DNA of 64,000 nucleotides, from positions 124,001-188,000 of the forward strand of contig QZCP01000668.1 in assembly GCA_003956705.1 (NCBI GenBank), written 5' to 3'. The notes under the pieces were generated by a model. That model was not told where the DNA came from and ran no database searches. It saw only the letters and a program-made list of their open reading frames with translations. This document shows positions 38,377-49,815 of this stretch, in pieces. Positions within the stretch are counted from its first letter, which is position 1; each line of letters starts with the position of its first letter. The stretch comes from Brevipalpus yothersi (Eukaryota; Arthropoda; Arachnida; Trombidiformes; Tenuipalpidae). Made by a program: the position numbers and the translations under genes.

Positions 38377-41300
38377 TTCATTCATGAGTTCCTCTACTAC
38401 CACGCATACAACAAATCAAATACACATGCATACAATATGTGTGCCAAGGTTAACACGATGTCGAAACGAGTGAACCTCAAATGATTGAAGAAGAAGAAGA
38501 GAAGGAAACCGGTACATCCGGTGGAATCGAAAGGTGCATCTCATTGACTAGTGATGATCAAAATCTGTGTAATTAAGACCAATATTGTGGGTTATTAGTA
38601 GTCGCTGGAACATAGTTGATGAGGCTCAAGATGATTGATGACGGGAAATGATAAACATGATGTTCATAATTAGAAACAGATCAACCATTAGCTGGAGATG
38701 GACAAATTGGTCAGAATCTGTGGACTTTGGATGTTTATTATTTTCTTTCGTCCTCTTGATCGTAAGTAGTCGTAATGGCTAAGATTGGAGCCCGAAAAAC
38801 ATTTCGATCGTCAACGTCATGGCTGTGGTTTGCGTCATCAACGTATACAAACATCAATCTATCCATTCATTTACTCATTCATTCATACATTCATTCATTT
38901 CTAATGATCTTGGATTTTGAGATCGGATAAAAAATGTATGTTCGGAACCTTATTGATGGCAAACCTTGCGATTTATCACAGGTGGGAAGTTCAATCTTTT
39001 ATGAATACGAAGACGACGAATCGTCGCTCAACATGTGAAAAGATTGGAATCATTTTTTTCGCCTACAATCATTTCTCTTTCGATTCCATCATGCAATAAG
39101 TAAAAGTGTAACGTTCCTCGACCACCGCCACCGCACTAAAACATCATTATTTATGTTTACTTCGAACATCATGCTCGAGCCCAGTGCACTTGATCTTCCA
39201 TGATGATAATGTATTCACCTTATTCATTGCCCACGAATCGAAAAATTTGAACTGTTCTTAATTTTTTCGAAATTTGAGATCTGCCAAACCTTTTCCTCAA
39301 TCATTTTCATCAGTGTGAAAAATTTAGCTTAATTTTAAATTTTGAATGGGTCATGCATGTGTGTTGAAAAAAGTTTAAGTGTATCCGAGTCACTAACAAA
39401 ATTTTCCTCCAACGAATTAGCACCTCGAGGCTTGAGCTTTTCCAAGATATACATCTTACATGTTATTCTTATGTATATACCTGCTGGAATATATATATGT
39501 GTATACGCACCTTAATCACCACTAGATCTGAGGATTTTCTCCTCTTTTCCTGCGAATAATACGTGGGCATTTCAATCTATTTTGTGTGTGTATCCGAAAG
39601 GGGTAGAGAGAGATGAATTTTTAGTGGCAAAAGCATTGGTTTTAATAATGGTAGCATCAGATCTGCCAAGCCCTGGTTTCGACTGTCCTTGGAATATTTC
39701 ATTCGTACGTCAATAGGCGTATTTTAATTGTTATCTCATCCAAGAAAGAGAGAGAAAATATTTCTTCATTTTTTCTCAAAGTCATCATAAATATAATTGC
39801 TTCCACAAGCCATCTGAGAAATAGATTAGTCTTTTTGGATGCCACAGAGGGATTGATGGACACAGTGCCGGTAATTCATCAACCCTTTGACCATAGAGTA
39901 ATCGATTTTCCGGCTCATCGGACTGGATTGAGTGGTTTGACGGTTTTAATGGAAGATCGATGAAGCACATTTTCATTCATTAATGAATGAGCTGATAGAC
40001 ATGTGAATGAAATAGTATTTTGTAGTAAATATTTTTTGATCAAGGTTTCGAACTTGGGAAAAGTTTCCCCCCTTCTTTATGAACACTTTGGAATGAGTTT
40101 CATTTATTTATCTTCTTGTTTCTCGATCTTCTTCTTCATTGACCACCCCTTACTTTAATCAAAGCCACTATATTACTAGTTTTTTTCACCGATTATATCG
40201 ATTATTTATTGCCCACCAAAGTGAGTACGTGTGAATATAAGTGTGGGCTGTGTAAAATGAAGCTTACAATCGAAGGGGCAACGAATAAGTTTTCAAGATT
40301 TTTTTCTTCATCTCCACTTCGAGAATGAAGTTGAACCGGAAAGTTTTGATCTAATAATGATGCCAAATTCGAAGGTGAATCACAAGTTTTTTTCGTGGAA
40401 AAAAGTACAGTGAATGCTTTGTTCACATGGAGCAGTTAATCTTAATCTGAAGAGGAAGATGAATCAAAAATCGGTGGGCATGAAGATAGAGTAAGGCGAT
40501 TCTAATGTGGATGGATTGCTTGATCAAATCTTTTCACTTTCACTGCCACAATTAAGTACGCACACTTGAAACATTTTCAGCTTCAATAGGACAGAATCAA
40601 AATTTGATTTGGCGTTGGTGTTGATGTGTAGCATGAGTAAGAAAAAACAGATATCTGCTACCACGATAAATTTTTTCCCTCTTTTCAATCTTAAAAAAAT
40701 CATGTTCTCTTTGAAAACGAATCGAAAATTTCAAGACTAACCTTTTTCACCAAAATCTGTCAGATAATAATAATAGGCTTATATTACAATTAGCCGCTAT
40801 GTTATACTGACGAGCCTTTGCAATCGATTAGAGGTCGATAAATTGGAGCAATTTTCAAGCTCATGGTCAATTGCTTGAGGCAGTGAAGAAAGAACGAGGT
40901 GTTGCTCTAACGATAGGCTATTGTTTTGAAATTCATGTGCTGTGGTTACTACCACTTGAAATTCCATGTTCTTGTAACATTCATATAAAAGTTAGAAAAA
41001 TGAATTTTCTGAATGAGACATCAATCGCTGGTGGCTGCTTAAACAAAAATCGAGAATCAAGTATAGAATGCTTGTAAAAGAATTACTGTTCTAAAAATCA
41101 ATTTGGAGCTAAGACTGCCATCTCAGGGAAGTTCATGATGAGAATCAGACCATTTCATAATTTCTAATCATTAATGATTAATACATTTGTTGTTTGTTGA
41201 CATGGTTCATTTGGAAGGGGTTAATATTTTGTTGAAAATCATTTGCTTGTCATAGTAAAAGCTTACACAAATGAATTTCAAAGATGTTTGAAAACGATTT

Positions 41301-41814
41301 CACCGTTGACTGATAGGAAGGACAAGCTGCTCATCACTTGAGCTTGAAAAATGATGATGGAATACTGTCATCGGATTACATAATACATAATACAAAATAT
41401 TTTCGGTCATACATGTAATCAAGTTTGCATTTCGAGCTACGAAACAAAATCTAGAACTCACAACAATCACTCTTATCCTCTTCCCAACAGAACTCAAATT
41501 GAATTAAATTTTCTATCTGTTTTGTGATTCTATTATCCTACATTTTCGAAAAAAAAGTTCAATTATTTCATCAATCTCTCCCTCAGAAATGGTAGTAAAG
41601 AAAAAACACGAGATTCTCACTTAAAAAATCACCATAGAGCATCAAACTATTTATCTCGAAATCTCATCAAAACTCACCCGAATATGATGATCCAAGCAAA
41701 AAACCTTACATTCTTTCTTAGTATCATCATGGCCATCATTAATGGTTGAAATATTCGAATATTCGAAAGTTCTGAACTAGAACTTTGAACACAAAAATTC
41801 GAAAACACTTGTCA

Positions 41815-41845
41815 AAAGATGGCGGTAAAATTTTTAGCGCCATCT
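41815..41845. promoter_or_regulatory. Inverted pair of YY1/Pho-like motifs upstream of Osa copy B
   Basis: The sequence AAGATGGCGGTAAAA followed by TTTTTAGCGCCATCT forms an imperfect palindrome. Each arm contains the AAGATGGCG core bound by YY1 (Pho in Drosophila). It lies about 270 bp before the probable leader-exon donor of Osa copy B. Binding is an inference from motif match only. The short palindrome could instead be the end of a repeat element. Confidence 0.4.
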
Positions 41846-42000
41846 ATTATATATTAGGCAAACTCTGTGATTTTCATGGAAAATGAAAATGGAAAGAATT
41901 TCAATTGTGATGATTTGAGGTTAATTTAATTTAATTTAAGAAAAAATTTCTTACATGATTGTGATCCTAAATAAGGGTATCACTCATTCCTGTACATTAT

Positions 42001-42625
42001 GTCTCATACTTTTTTGGTGATCAATGAGCCGTGTATATAGTGTATTTTATTGCTTTTGGATCACTTTTCCATCACCAACATTACAGCCAGTGTGACCCAT
42101 TGATTTTGATTAGGTAAGTATTGTGTGTGTGTTCTCACACTTTGAATTGTGTGCTTATAAGACATCGATAACTTTCTTGTACTAATATTGATTCTTCTTG
42201 TTCATCTCGTTCCAGTGAATTGAATTGTCTTTTTGTCCACTGATCGCTGGCCACATATTTTGTACTCAATATTGAAAGAGAGAAAAGAGAGAGAGAGCAT
42301 TCTGGTTGCACACACACATACACATTCATCTGTATTGAGCATCTTTTTCAACTGGTAGGAGAGAGAAACTTGCTTAGTGAATGGAGAACGCCCTTCTTGC
42401 CTGTATTTGCAAGAGAAAATTCTCTGTTTATTTGGGTTAAAAATTTTGTGAAACTAAAATTCTGATAATTTTTTTACATGCTACATCAACTGCGACATAA
42501 TGTGGTCTAATTTTTGTGCTGCGACATAACCAAACCTGGCAGTGAGAAGAGCTTGTTCATCACCATCATCTTTCTCAAGCAAGAGATAAAGAGAGAGAGA
42601 AGACCAGCAAAACCAGTGGAGCAAA
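42001..42625 (+). promoter_or_regulatory. Promoter, leader exon and leader intron of Osa copy B
   Basis: This stretch is homologous, in inverted orientation, to 1775-2430. A probable leader exon ends at 42113 (TAG|GTAAGTATTG), matching the donor at 2328 in copy A. Other conserved blocks are CATCGATAACTTT, TTTTTGTCCACTGATCGCTGG and CATCTTTTTCAACTGGTAGG. An (AG)n run precedes the ATG. The acceptor of the leader intron is not certain. Confidence 0.6.
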
Positions 42626-45600
42626 ATGGCTGAGGAAAGTGAAAAAGATAAATTTATGAAAAAATTGGCGGCCTTTCATGAATCCCGTGGAGTATCCATG
42701 ACCTCATCGCCGACGATTGCAAAACATCCTTTGGATTTGTATTTGTTATACAATACCGTGAAAGAGCGAGGTGGTTTCGCTGAAGTGCATAGGCTCAAAA
42801 TGTGGAAAGAGATTGCTCTTGCGTGTAATATAATGGTTAATCCAAGCTCTGCGTACGCCATAAGGAAACAGTACAACAAACATTTATTAGATTTTGAATG
42901 TAAATATGATCGAGGTGGAATAAGTTCGGAGGCATTGCTGTCTCAAAATGAACCAAAAAGTAAGAAAAATAAAGCAGCGGCTGCGGCTGGAGGAGCAACA
43001 TCACCAGCGCCCGGTGATAGTGATTCACAAGGTAGTTTCACCAACTCTGGCCGAATGGATTCACCTTTTCCTGGTAACAGTTATCCATCCCCGGCAGGAC
43101 CAAACAGTATGATGGGTGCTGGGCCCGGACCTGGACCTGGTGGAAATATGGGAAATATGCCTCCAGGAAATATGGTTCCTTACGGTCAAACAATGCATCC
43201 ACCGCCTCCTCCGCATATGGGTAATGAGTATCCAGGACCGCCAGGTTTTCCTCCGGGTAATAGTCAAATGAACTATTCTGGTCAATCCAATCAATCATTA
43301 GGAAATAATAGTAATAATAATAATAAGAATTCCATGATGGGTCAAAGTCCAGGAGGACAGTCAGTACGACAGCAATCACCTCATCCGAATCGTGGTAAAA
43401 GTAAACGAAAAGATGTACCTTCGCCAGGATCAGCTGATAGTAATTCACAAGGAAGTTATCCTCAATCAGGTACTCCAGTGCAATTTGAAGGAAGTTTATC
43501 CGGACATCGACTTGGTCCACAAGGAGGAGTAGGAGTAGGGGTACAACCGATGACATCTTCACCGCATCCTCATCCACATCAGCCCTACGGAGCTCGTCCC
43601 CCTCATCCATCAGGGATGTACCCTGAAAATCAAAATTATCCTCCTATTCCACCTTCAGGATATCCTCCTCCACAAGCCTATCCTCCTACAATCGATAAGT
43701 GAGTAAAATAAATTTGTATTTCATGACAACATTATTTTTCTATCGGTTCCATTGCAAGAATCAAAGTTTTCTAGAATTCTCATTTTAATCTTTCTCCATC
43801 TTTCTCCATCTCTGTCCATTCCCAGTAAACATCCTATTCCTCAGCAGAGACCTCAGCATCCTCATCAGTATATGCCTCATCATCAGCAACATCATCACTC
43901 ACCGTCTCTTGCTCCTTACGCATCTCCAGTCGGTGGGTATCCACCGGGTCCTGGAGGTCCTCCTCATCCACCTACTCCTCATCACTCTTCTCATTATGCT
44001 TATGGTCCTGGCTCTGGGAATATGGAGGGCCCATTCCATCCTAATCAGCAACCTTTTCACCCCTCACCTGGCCATCAGCATCCACAGCATCCTCAGCATC
44101 CCCAACAATACCAACAACAACAACAACAACAACAGCAACAGCAGCAACAGCCACACCAGCAACATCAGCAACATCATTCTCACAGTCAATTACAGCAACG
44201 ACAGCAACAGTCTCAGCCCTCACCTTCCTCATCAGCCTCGTCACGTCAGAGAGTTAGTGCACCTTCGCCTGGATCAGCTGATAGTAATTCACAAAGTAGT
44301 TATCCTCAGTCGAATACTCCATCTCAGTCGGAATCCAATCCCGCCTTCTCTCAACCTTCTCCTTCGACAACTCCTTCAAATGTTCGTCCATATCCCGGTC
44401 CAGAGGGCAGTCAACCAGGTTATCCTGGAATGCCTGATGCTAGTTATGGGAACACGAGTTATCCAAATTATTATTCTCATCAACAACAGTCACAAAATGA
44501 GATGGTAAATAGGGTACCGAGCTCATCTTCATCTTATGTTCCAGGTGGTAGCGGATCATATCCACCTTCTCATTATCCACCACCAAGCTCACCATCTCCA
44601 GCTAGACCAGGAAGGATGGTATCTCCATCCTCTTACAGGCGACCATCATATCCAGGTCCAGAATCGAATTCATCGTTGACCAATGAGAGAAATGAGGTGG
44701 CTTCAGCACCAGATGATTCTCATTCTCAACAACCTGTTAATCGTAACTATTATCCGGAGAGGTGAGTTCAGTTTGATCTAAATCTCAACTAAATATTGAT
44801 ATATTTTATGTTCACTTCTCTGAAGTTTTCGATTCAAAAATCCTTGTCATATCCCGAGATTAACTCTTTTTTCCTTGTGTATTTTTGCAGTGATCAAAAG
44901 AACTCCATTGTCCCCAGTTCACAATCTCAGTCTCATTCTAGCATGAAAACTCCAAAATCATCAGTCTCGGAAAGCTCTTCTAGCTATTCACAGTCTTCAG
45001 GCTCGAATGATGCCAATTCACCTTATGCAGCCAATTCGAATTCCTATCAAAGCCTGCCACACCGGCCTCCTTATCTACCATCATCACAACCTCTAGTGAG
45101 TGTGTCTGAGATGTCCAGAGAAGGCTATTCAACTGCCCCTAGTATGTCCAACTCGGGATATAATCAACAAAATCCTCCCTATCACTACCATCAGCAAGGA
45201 TTACCTCGAACTCAGGGGCCTCCGATGCAAGGGAATACCGGCTATCCAGCCACCAGCTCTCACTATGGTCCACCTCCTCAAGCTTCAGCTGATCCCACAA
45301 ACACGGGATCATCTTATATTCGTCCAGGTTCTCGTGGTGGAAGTGAGAGGAATGAAAGGGAAAGTGGATTGACTGAATCTTACTCTTCAGATATTTCAGT
45401 CAATAGTAATAGTCGGGATCATCCCCAGAGCTATCGTCACTCAGCACCAAATATTCCGTCACATGTATCGCAATCACCATCCCAACCAGTTTCCCCTTAT
45501 ACAGGACCTGCAAATAATAGAGAAAGGCATGTTACTCCTCCTCAATCGTCACCATCATCTTCTGGTCAGCCAACAGCCACACAGAGCACCTATTCGATGC

Positions 45601-48600
45601 CTAACTCACGTGAACAAATCGAGAACAATTCTATGTTTCCTCCTTCATCATCACACCAGCCATCAGTATCGACATCTCCAATGAGACCATCTTACATGCC
45701 ATCAAGACATGAATCCCCACAGAATAGTGCATACCAAATGCCTCCAATTTCTAGTGCAGGTTATTCACCTCAACGGCCTGCTTCTCATCCGAATTCTTAT
45801 TATTATAATCAACAATCTCCTCAGCATCCTTCTCAAAATTCTATGATGAATAGACCTCCTCGTCCTCCAGGATACATACCAAACAACGGTTACCCACCAA
45901 CAGGCTCACCTTATTCTCAAGGTGCTACCCCAGGGCAACCACCTACAAGCATCCCAAGTGGTGCTCCAGTTCCTGGCGTTCAGCACCAACAATGGACTCG
46001 TGATGGTATGCAATATCGAGCATATCCTCCGCCTAATGGTCCATCGGGATCTGGGTATCCACCAATGTACCATCACGATTCTATGAATCGTATGCAAGGT
46101 CCAGTTCGACCTAGTGAAATGAATAGAATGTTCCCTAGTCCTGGTCAAATGTCAGGAGTATCGAGCATGACACCCAAAACTCATTCTGAGCATTTAGCTC
46201 GTCTTTTGGATCGCAGTTCTCCAGCTTCGAGTAATCATTTCTCATCTCCCATGAGTTCACAAATGACAGCCCCACAGCGGTTGAGTCCAAGCCTCGTTCC
46301 TCAACCTCAAGTGATGAAGAAAGAGATGACATTTCCACCCGGCAGTGTTGAGGCTAGTCAGCCCTTATTGATTAAACATAAGAAGTTGTCTCCTAAGGAT
46401 TTTCCGCAAGTAGATCCATGGAGATTGATGATGAGCTTAAAATCAGGGCTACTGGCTGAGACAACATGGGCATTGGATATTTTGACCGTTCTGGTTAGCC
46501 ATGATAACACCTACTTATTCTTTGGGCTTCCACACATGCCGGGTCTGTTGGACACTCTCTTAGAGCACTATAAGAAGTGTTTGAACGAAATGTTTGAAGA
46601 CATTGTTAAGGACTCTGAACTTGGTGTTGGTCGGAGTATAAAAAATATTGAACACAAGCGTAAAAAGAAATGGTATGAAGTATGCTCATACAATGGTGAC
46701 TGTGATTCAGAGCCTGAAATTAAACGATTAAATGGTACATCGGAGGTGAAGAAAGAGGAAGGTGAAGAAGAGGAGGAAAATGATGGTCTGATGGATTGGG
46801 ATAAAGTCTCATGCAAGATGGAAATGTTCAAAGATATTCCAAAGAATGACCAGTACTTGCGAATGTTACGATCATCCATGAACTATACGCTAAAATCTCG
46901 TGTTGGAAAGAGTGTGAAGGTTGAGGAAACTGAAACACTTTTCAGCACTGATTTTGATAAAAAATGGGATCGTTTACATGCTGGATTCAAAGTTGAGCGT
47001 GAACATTGGCGGAAAGGTTTTAGTGAATCAACAGACCACATTTTAACTCATTTTGAGCCTAAAGAAAAGCCAATTAAGCTTGTGAAGTTGATCAAACATC
47101 GTCGAAGAAAAGCAAGCAATTTAGCAAGCAAATGTAATGAAGAGACTACTGTTTTACCTCATCCTTCGGATTGTAAAGATGAAAATCTTTTGAGAAGTCA
47201 AGAGCTAGCAGAAAGCATCAAGCATGAGAACTCGAGAAACTTTCCAGTGAATTGTATTCATAAAACGAATAATGCAGCTAATTTTAACAAAGACAAGGGA
47301 CAATCTAAGAGGAAAGTGAATGATACATCATCTCAAAACATCAGTGATAAAGATCATCGAACTGCCACGCCACTAGCCATGAGTGAAGATGTGATTCTGG
47401 AGAAAGCTCATAATTTTTCATCATTCTCATCCTCATCATCACCTTCGAATATGTCCAGAAGCCTGAATCCTAGCACTTGTAGCAACAACAACAAGCCAGA
47501 AACAGCATGTAAATCGCAATCTGGTACTACTACTACTAATAATAAGAAGGAACGAGTCGTAACAGATCCAGCCAATTTCGTTGAGCTGGAAGAAGAGGTG
47601 GACAGTGAAAATGGTTCACCACTACATCCAGTCTATGATTATTGTGACTCATTAACCAGGCGGTGCCTATGTATATCAACTTTGATCCGTAATCTATCTT
47701 TTGTACCTATGAATGACGTGGAAATGTCAAGGCATGCTGGACTTTTGCTTGTGTTAGGAAGATTATTGAAAGTGGGGCATACTCATAATTTAAAGAAACG
47801 AAGCTTCGAGAAGCCTGAGAAGGCGATGGAAAGTGAAGAATTAGAGGTGAGTAAATACGAAACAATCCTACTTTGTTGATATCCAAACATTTTCTTTCTT
47901 TCTCCATTGTCTAGATGGATTCATGTGAGAAGGATCCAGAAGAGAAAAAAGCAACCAACACATCCACCATGAATGGTTCAGATGAGATTGAAAAATCTTC
48001 TGAATCTAGCCATGGTTTAAAAGAAGAGCATGATGATAAGGAAATAAAAGACACAGAGGAAAATCCACAAGAGTGTGAATTGGGAAAACATAAGTCATGG
48101 TGGTCTGAAGCAATTCATTTGATAAGAGAAAATACCCTTGTAACATTGGCCAACATTTCCAGTCAACTTGACCTAGAACCTTATCCAGAAGAAGTGAGCC
48201 TAACACTCCTTGATGGTTTGTTCCATTGGGCAACATGTCCATCAGCGTACGCTCAAGACCATCTTCCAAGTACATCAATACAATCGTTGTGTCCTAGAAG
48301 ACTTGCTCTCGAATCGTTGATGAAGCTTTCGATATTCGACAACAATGTAGACTTGCTGTTGGCAACTCCTCCATGGGAGAGACAAGAGAGGTTGTTGATG
48401 ATCCTTTCAAAGATGTTGAACAGAAGTGAAGACCAAACATTGCGAGAGTTTGCATTGGTTTTGTTGACTAATTTTGCTTCAGCAGACACAGCGATAGCTC
48501 GTGCAATAGCGATGAATGGAATAGCTATTGGTCAGTTGATAAGTTTCATTGAACAATCTGAGCAGGCAGCTCTCAACATTGCCCATACGCAAGGCTTGAA

Positions 48601-49306
48601 TGCTTTAAAAGAAAATCCTGAACTAATGGGAACCACATTAGACATGGTGCGAAGAGCTGCCATTTGCCTTTTACATTTCGCCAGGATTCCTGAGAATCGA
48701 TCTCTCTTTTTTGTCTATCAACAAAGACTGCTCGCTCTTGTATTTTCCAATATTCTCGATCAAGGCGTTGGAGCCATCATCGCTGATATCATTTATGAGC
48801 TATCATCTCATGGCGATTACCAACCAGAGCCTCTAGAAAATTCGGGTAGTAAAGAGACTTTCATCAGTTGTCCAACTTCCCCTTCCATTGATGAATCTCA
48901 CGAAAAGTCAGAAAACTTCTCAACAACATCTAATATAAGGAGCCCTCCGGACCCTACTCTCACTTCAACTGATATGGACCAGTCTTATGCACATCCTACC
49001 TCAATTTCAACCGAAGAGGTAGATCTCAAATCTTATCACCAAGTCAATGGAAATGATTCGAGTCATGGTGACAGTGAGACAATAGCTGAAGAATTTCATG
49101 AAAAGGGATCCGATAAGGGGAGAAATTTTTTCACTACTAAAGTGAAGAATAATCATGGACAAACCAAAACAGTCGAATTGTGTCCAGAGAGACCTGTTTG
49201 TAATGGAGGAAGTATAATAGCCTCAGATGAGGATTCTGTGGAGGAAGGTCATAGTAAATTTGAAACTGTAAATCTTAATCATTCGATAAGCTCTAATTTG
49301 GTGTAA
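42626..49306 (+). CDS. osa: Osa/ARID1-like BAF complex subunit, copy B (complete)
   Basis: Exons 42626..43698, 43826..44761, 44891..47846 and 47915..49306 join in phase to 2118 residues. The ARID lies at about 9-95 (HPLDLYLLYN, KERGGFAEVHRLKMWKEIA, RKQYNKHLLDFECK), a low-complexity Gly/Pro/Ser/Gln region at about 100-1150, and the BAF250_C domain begins at about 1176 (DPWRLMMSLKSGLLAETTWA). BAF250_C continues near the exon 3 end (YCDSLTRRCLCISTLIRNLS) and through exon 4 (TLVTLANISSQLDL, PWERQERLLMILSKMLNR, AAICLLHFARIPENR). The family is the ARID subunit that defines BAF-type SWI/SNF remodellers. It is unusual that the protein starts at the ARID: Drosophila Osa and ARID1A have roughly 1000 residues before it, and no comparable low-complexity ORF lies upstream here. 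Inverted paralogue at 1-1774. Confidence 0.95.
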
Positions 49307-49400
49307 AGGAGGATCACCTGTAAACCCTGTATTTAATCAGAATTCATAAAATGAACTGTTCTTTATTTTTTTCCTCTCTCTCCTTGGATTTATTCCACCA

Positions 49401-49815
49401 TTCATAAGAGGCACTTCAATTACCGGCATCAGAAAGTGACAGCCATTCACCAATTGAGGATAATTGTTGATATCACGGATGCAGGCTATTGAACAATAAT
49501 TTTAATTTTCAGACTTATTGGCTACGTAATCATCATATAAGTGGATTAAATGCTCTTATAAGGCTACTAGAGTTGGCTGTTTCCGTGAATCTCAGGCTTC
49601 ATTCATATCTTCATGTTACAATCATGGCCTTTTAATCAGTAAGATCCAATAGCCATCAAAGTTATCGTAGAAACTCTATATCCAGTGGGTGATATGACAT
49701 CACCCAGAGGACAGCTTAGAAACATTTCAAGTATTAGTCAAAAGACTATGACCTCTAGGCTACCTCAGTCATCTACCGGTATTGTGCCTAATTTGCATGT
49801 ATGTTAAGAAATAAC
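49401..49815 (+). pseudogene. Decayed partial duplicate of the CAND1 5' end
   Basis: Two blocks match the intact CAND1 locus downstream. 49401-49585 resembles its upstream region 51000-51195 (shared ACCGGCATCA/GCCGGCATCA, GCCATTCAC, ACCAATTGAG, ATAAGGCTAC.AGAGTTGGCTGT). 49628-49815 resembles exon 3 at 51830-52015 (AATCA.TAAGATC, GTTATCGT.GAAACTCTAT, TTTCAAGTATT, CTACCTCAGTCATCTACCGG). The roughly 630 bp holding exons 1 and 2 are missing, and small insertions break the exon 3 frame, so it cannot encode CAND1. It abuts the 3' end of Osa copy B. Confidence 0.8.

Larger units (their letters stand above)
22379..42000. other. About 20-kb gene-poor region rich in (CT)n/(GA)n arrays
   Basis: Between the MRTF start and the Osa copy B promoter I found no multi-exon coding structure and no family motif. 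The open frames are short, and many are Ser-Leu or Arg-Glu runs translated from dinucleotide arrays. The region holds at least nine pure CT or GA tracts over 25 bp, a few tetranucleotide runs (GAAA near 23593-23615, TTTC near 35026-35045, TTCA near 38866-38900), TG/CA runs, and one degenerate minisatellite at 29879-29960. It may contain 5' exons or enhancers of MRTF or Osa, or unrecognised non-coding RNAs. None can be supported from sequence alone. Confidence 0.5.

Noticed and set aside
39785..39976. 63-codon minus-strand ORF with fairly normal amino-acid composition (ENRLLYGQRVDELPALCPS)
   Set aside because: It could be a lone exon, but there is no convincing acceptor/donor pair or partner exon and no family I recognise.
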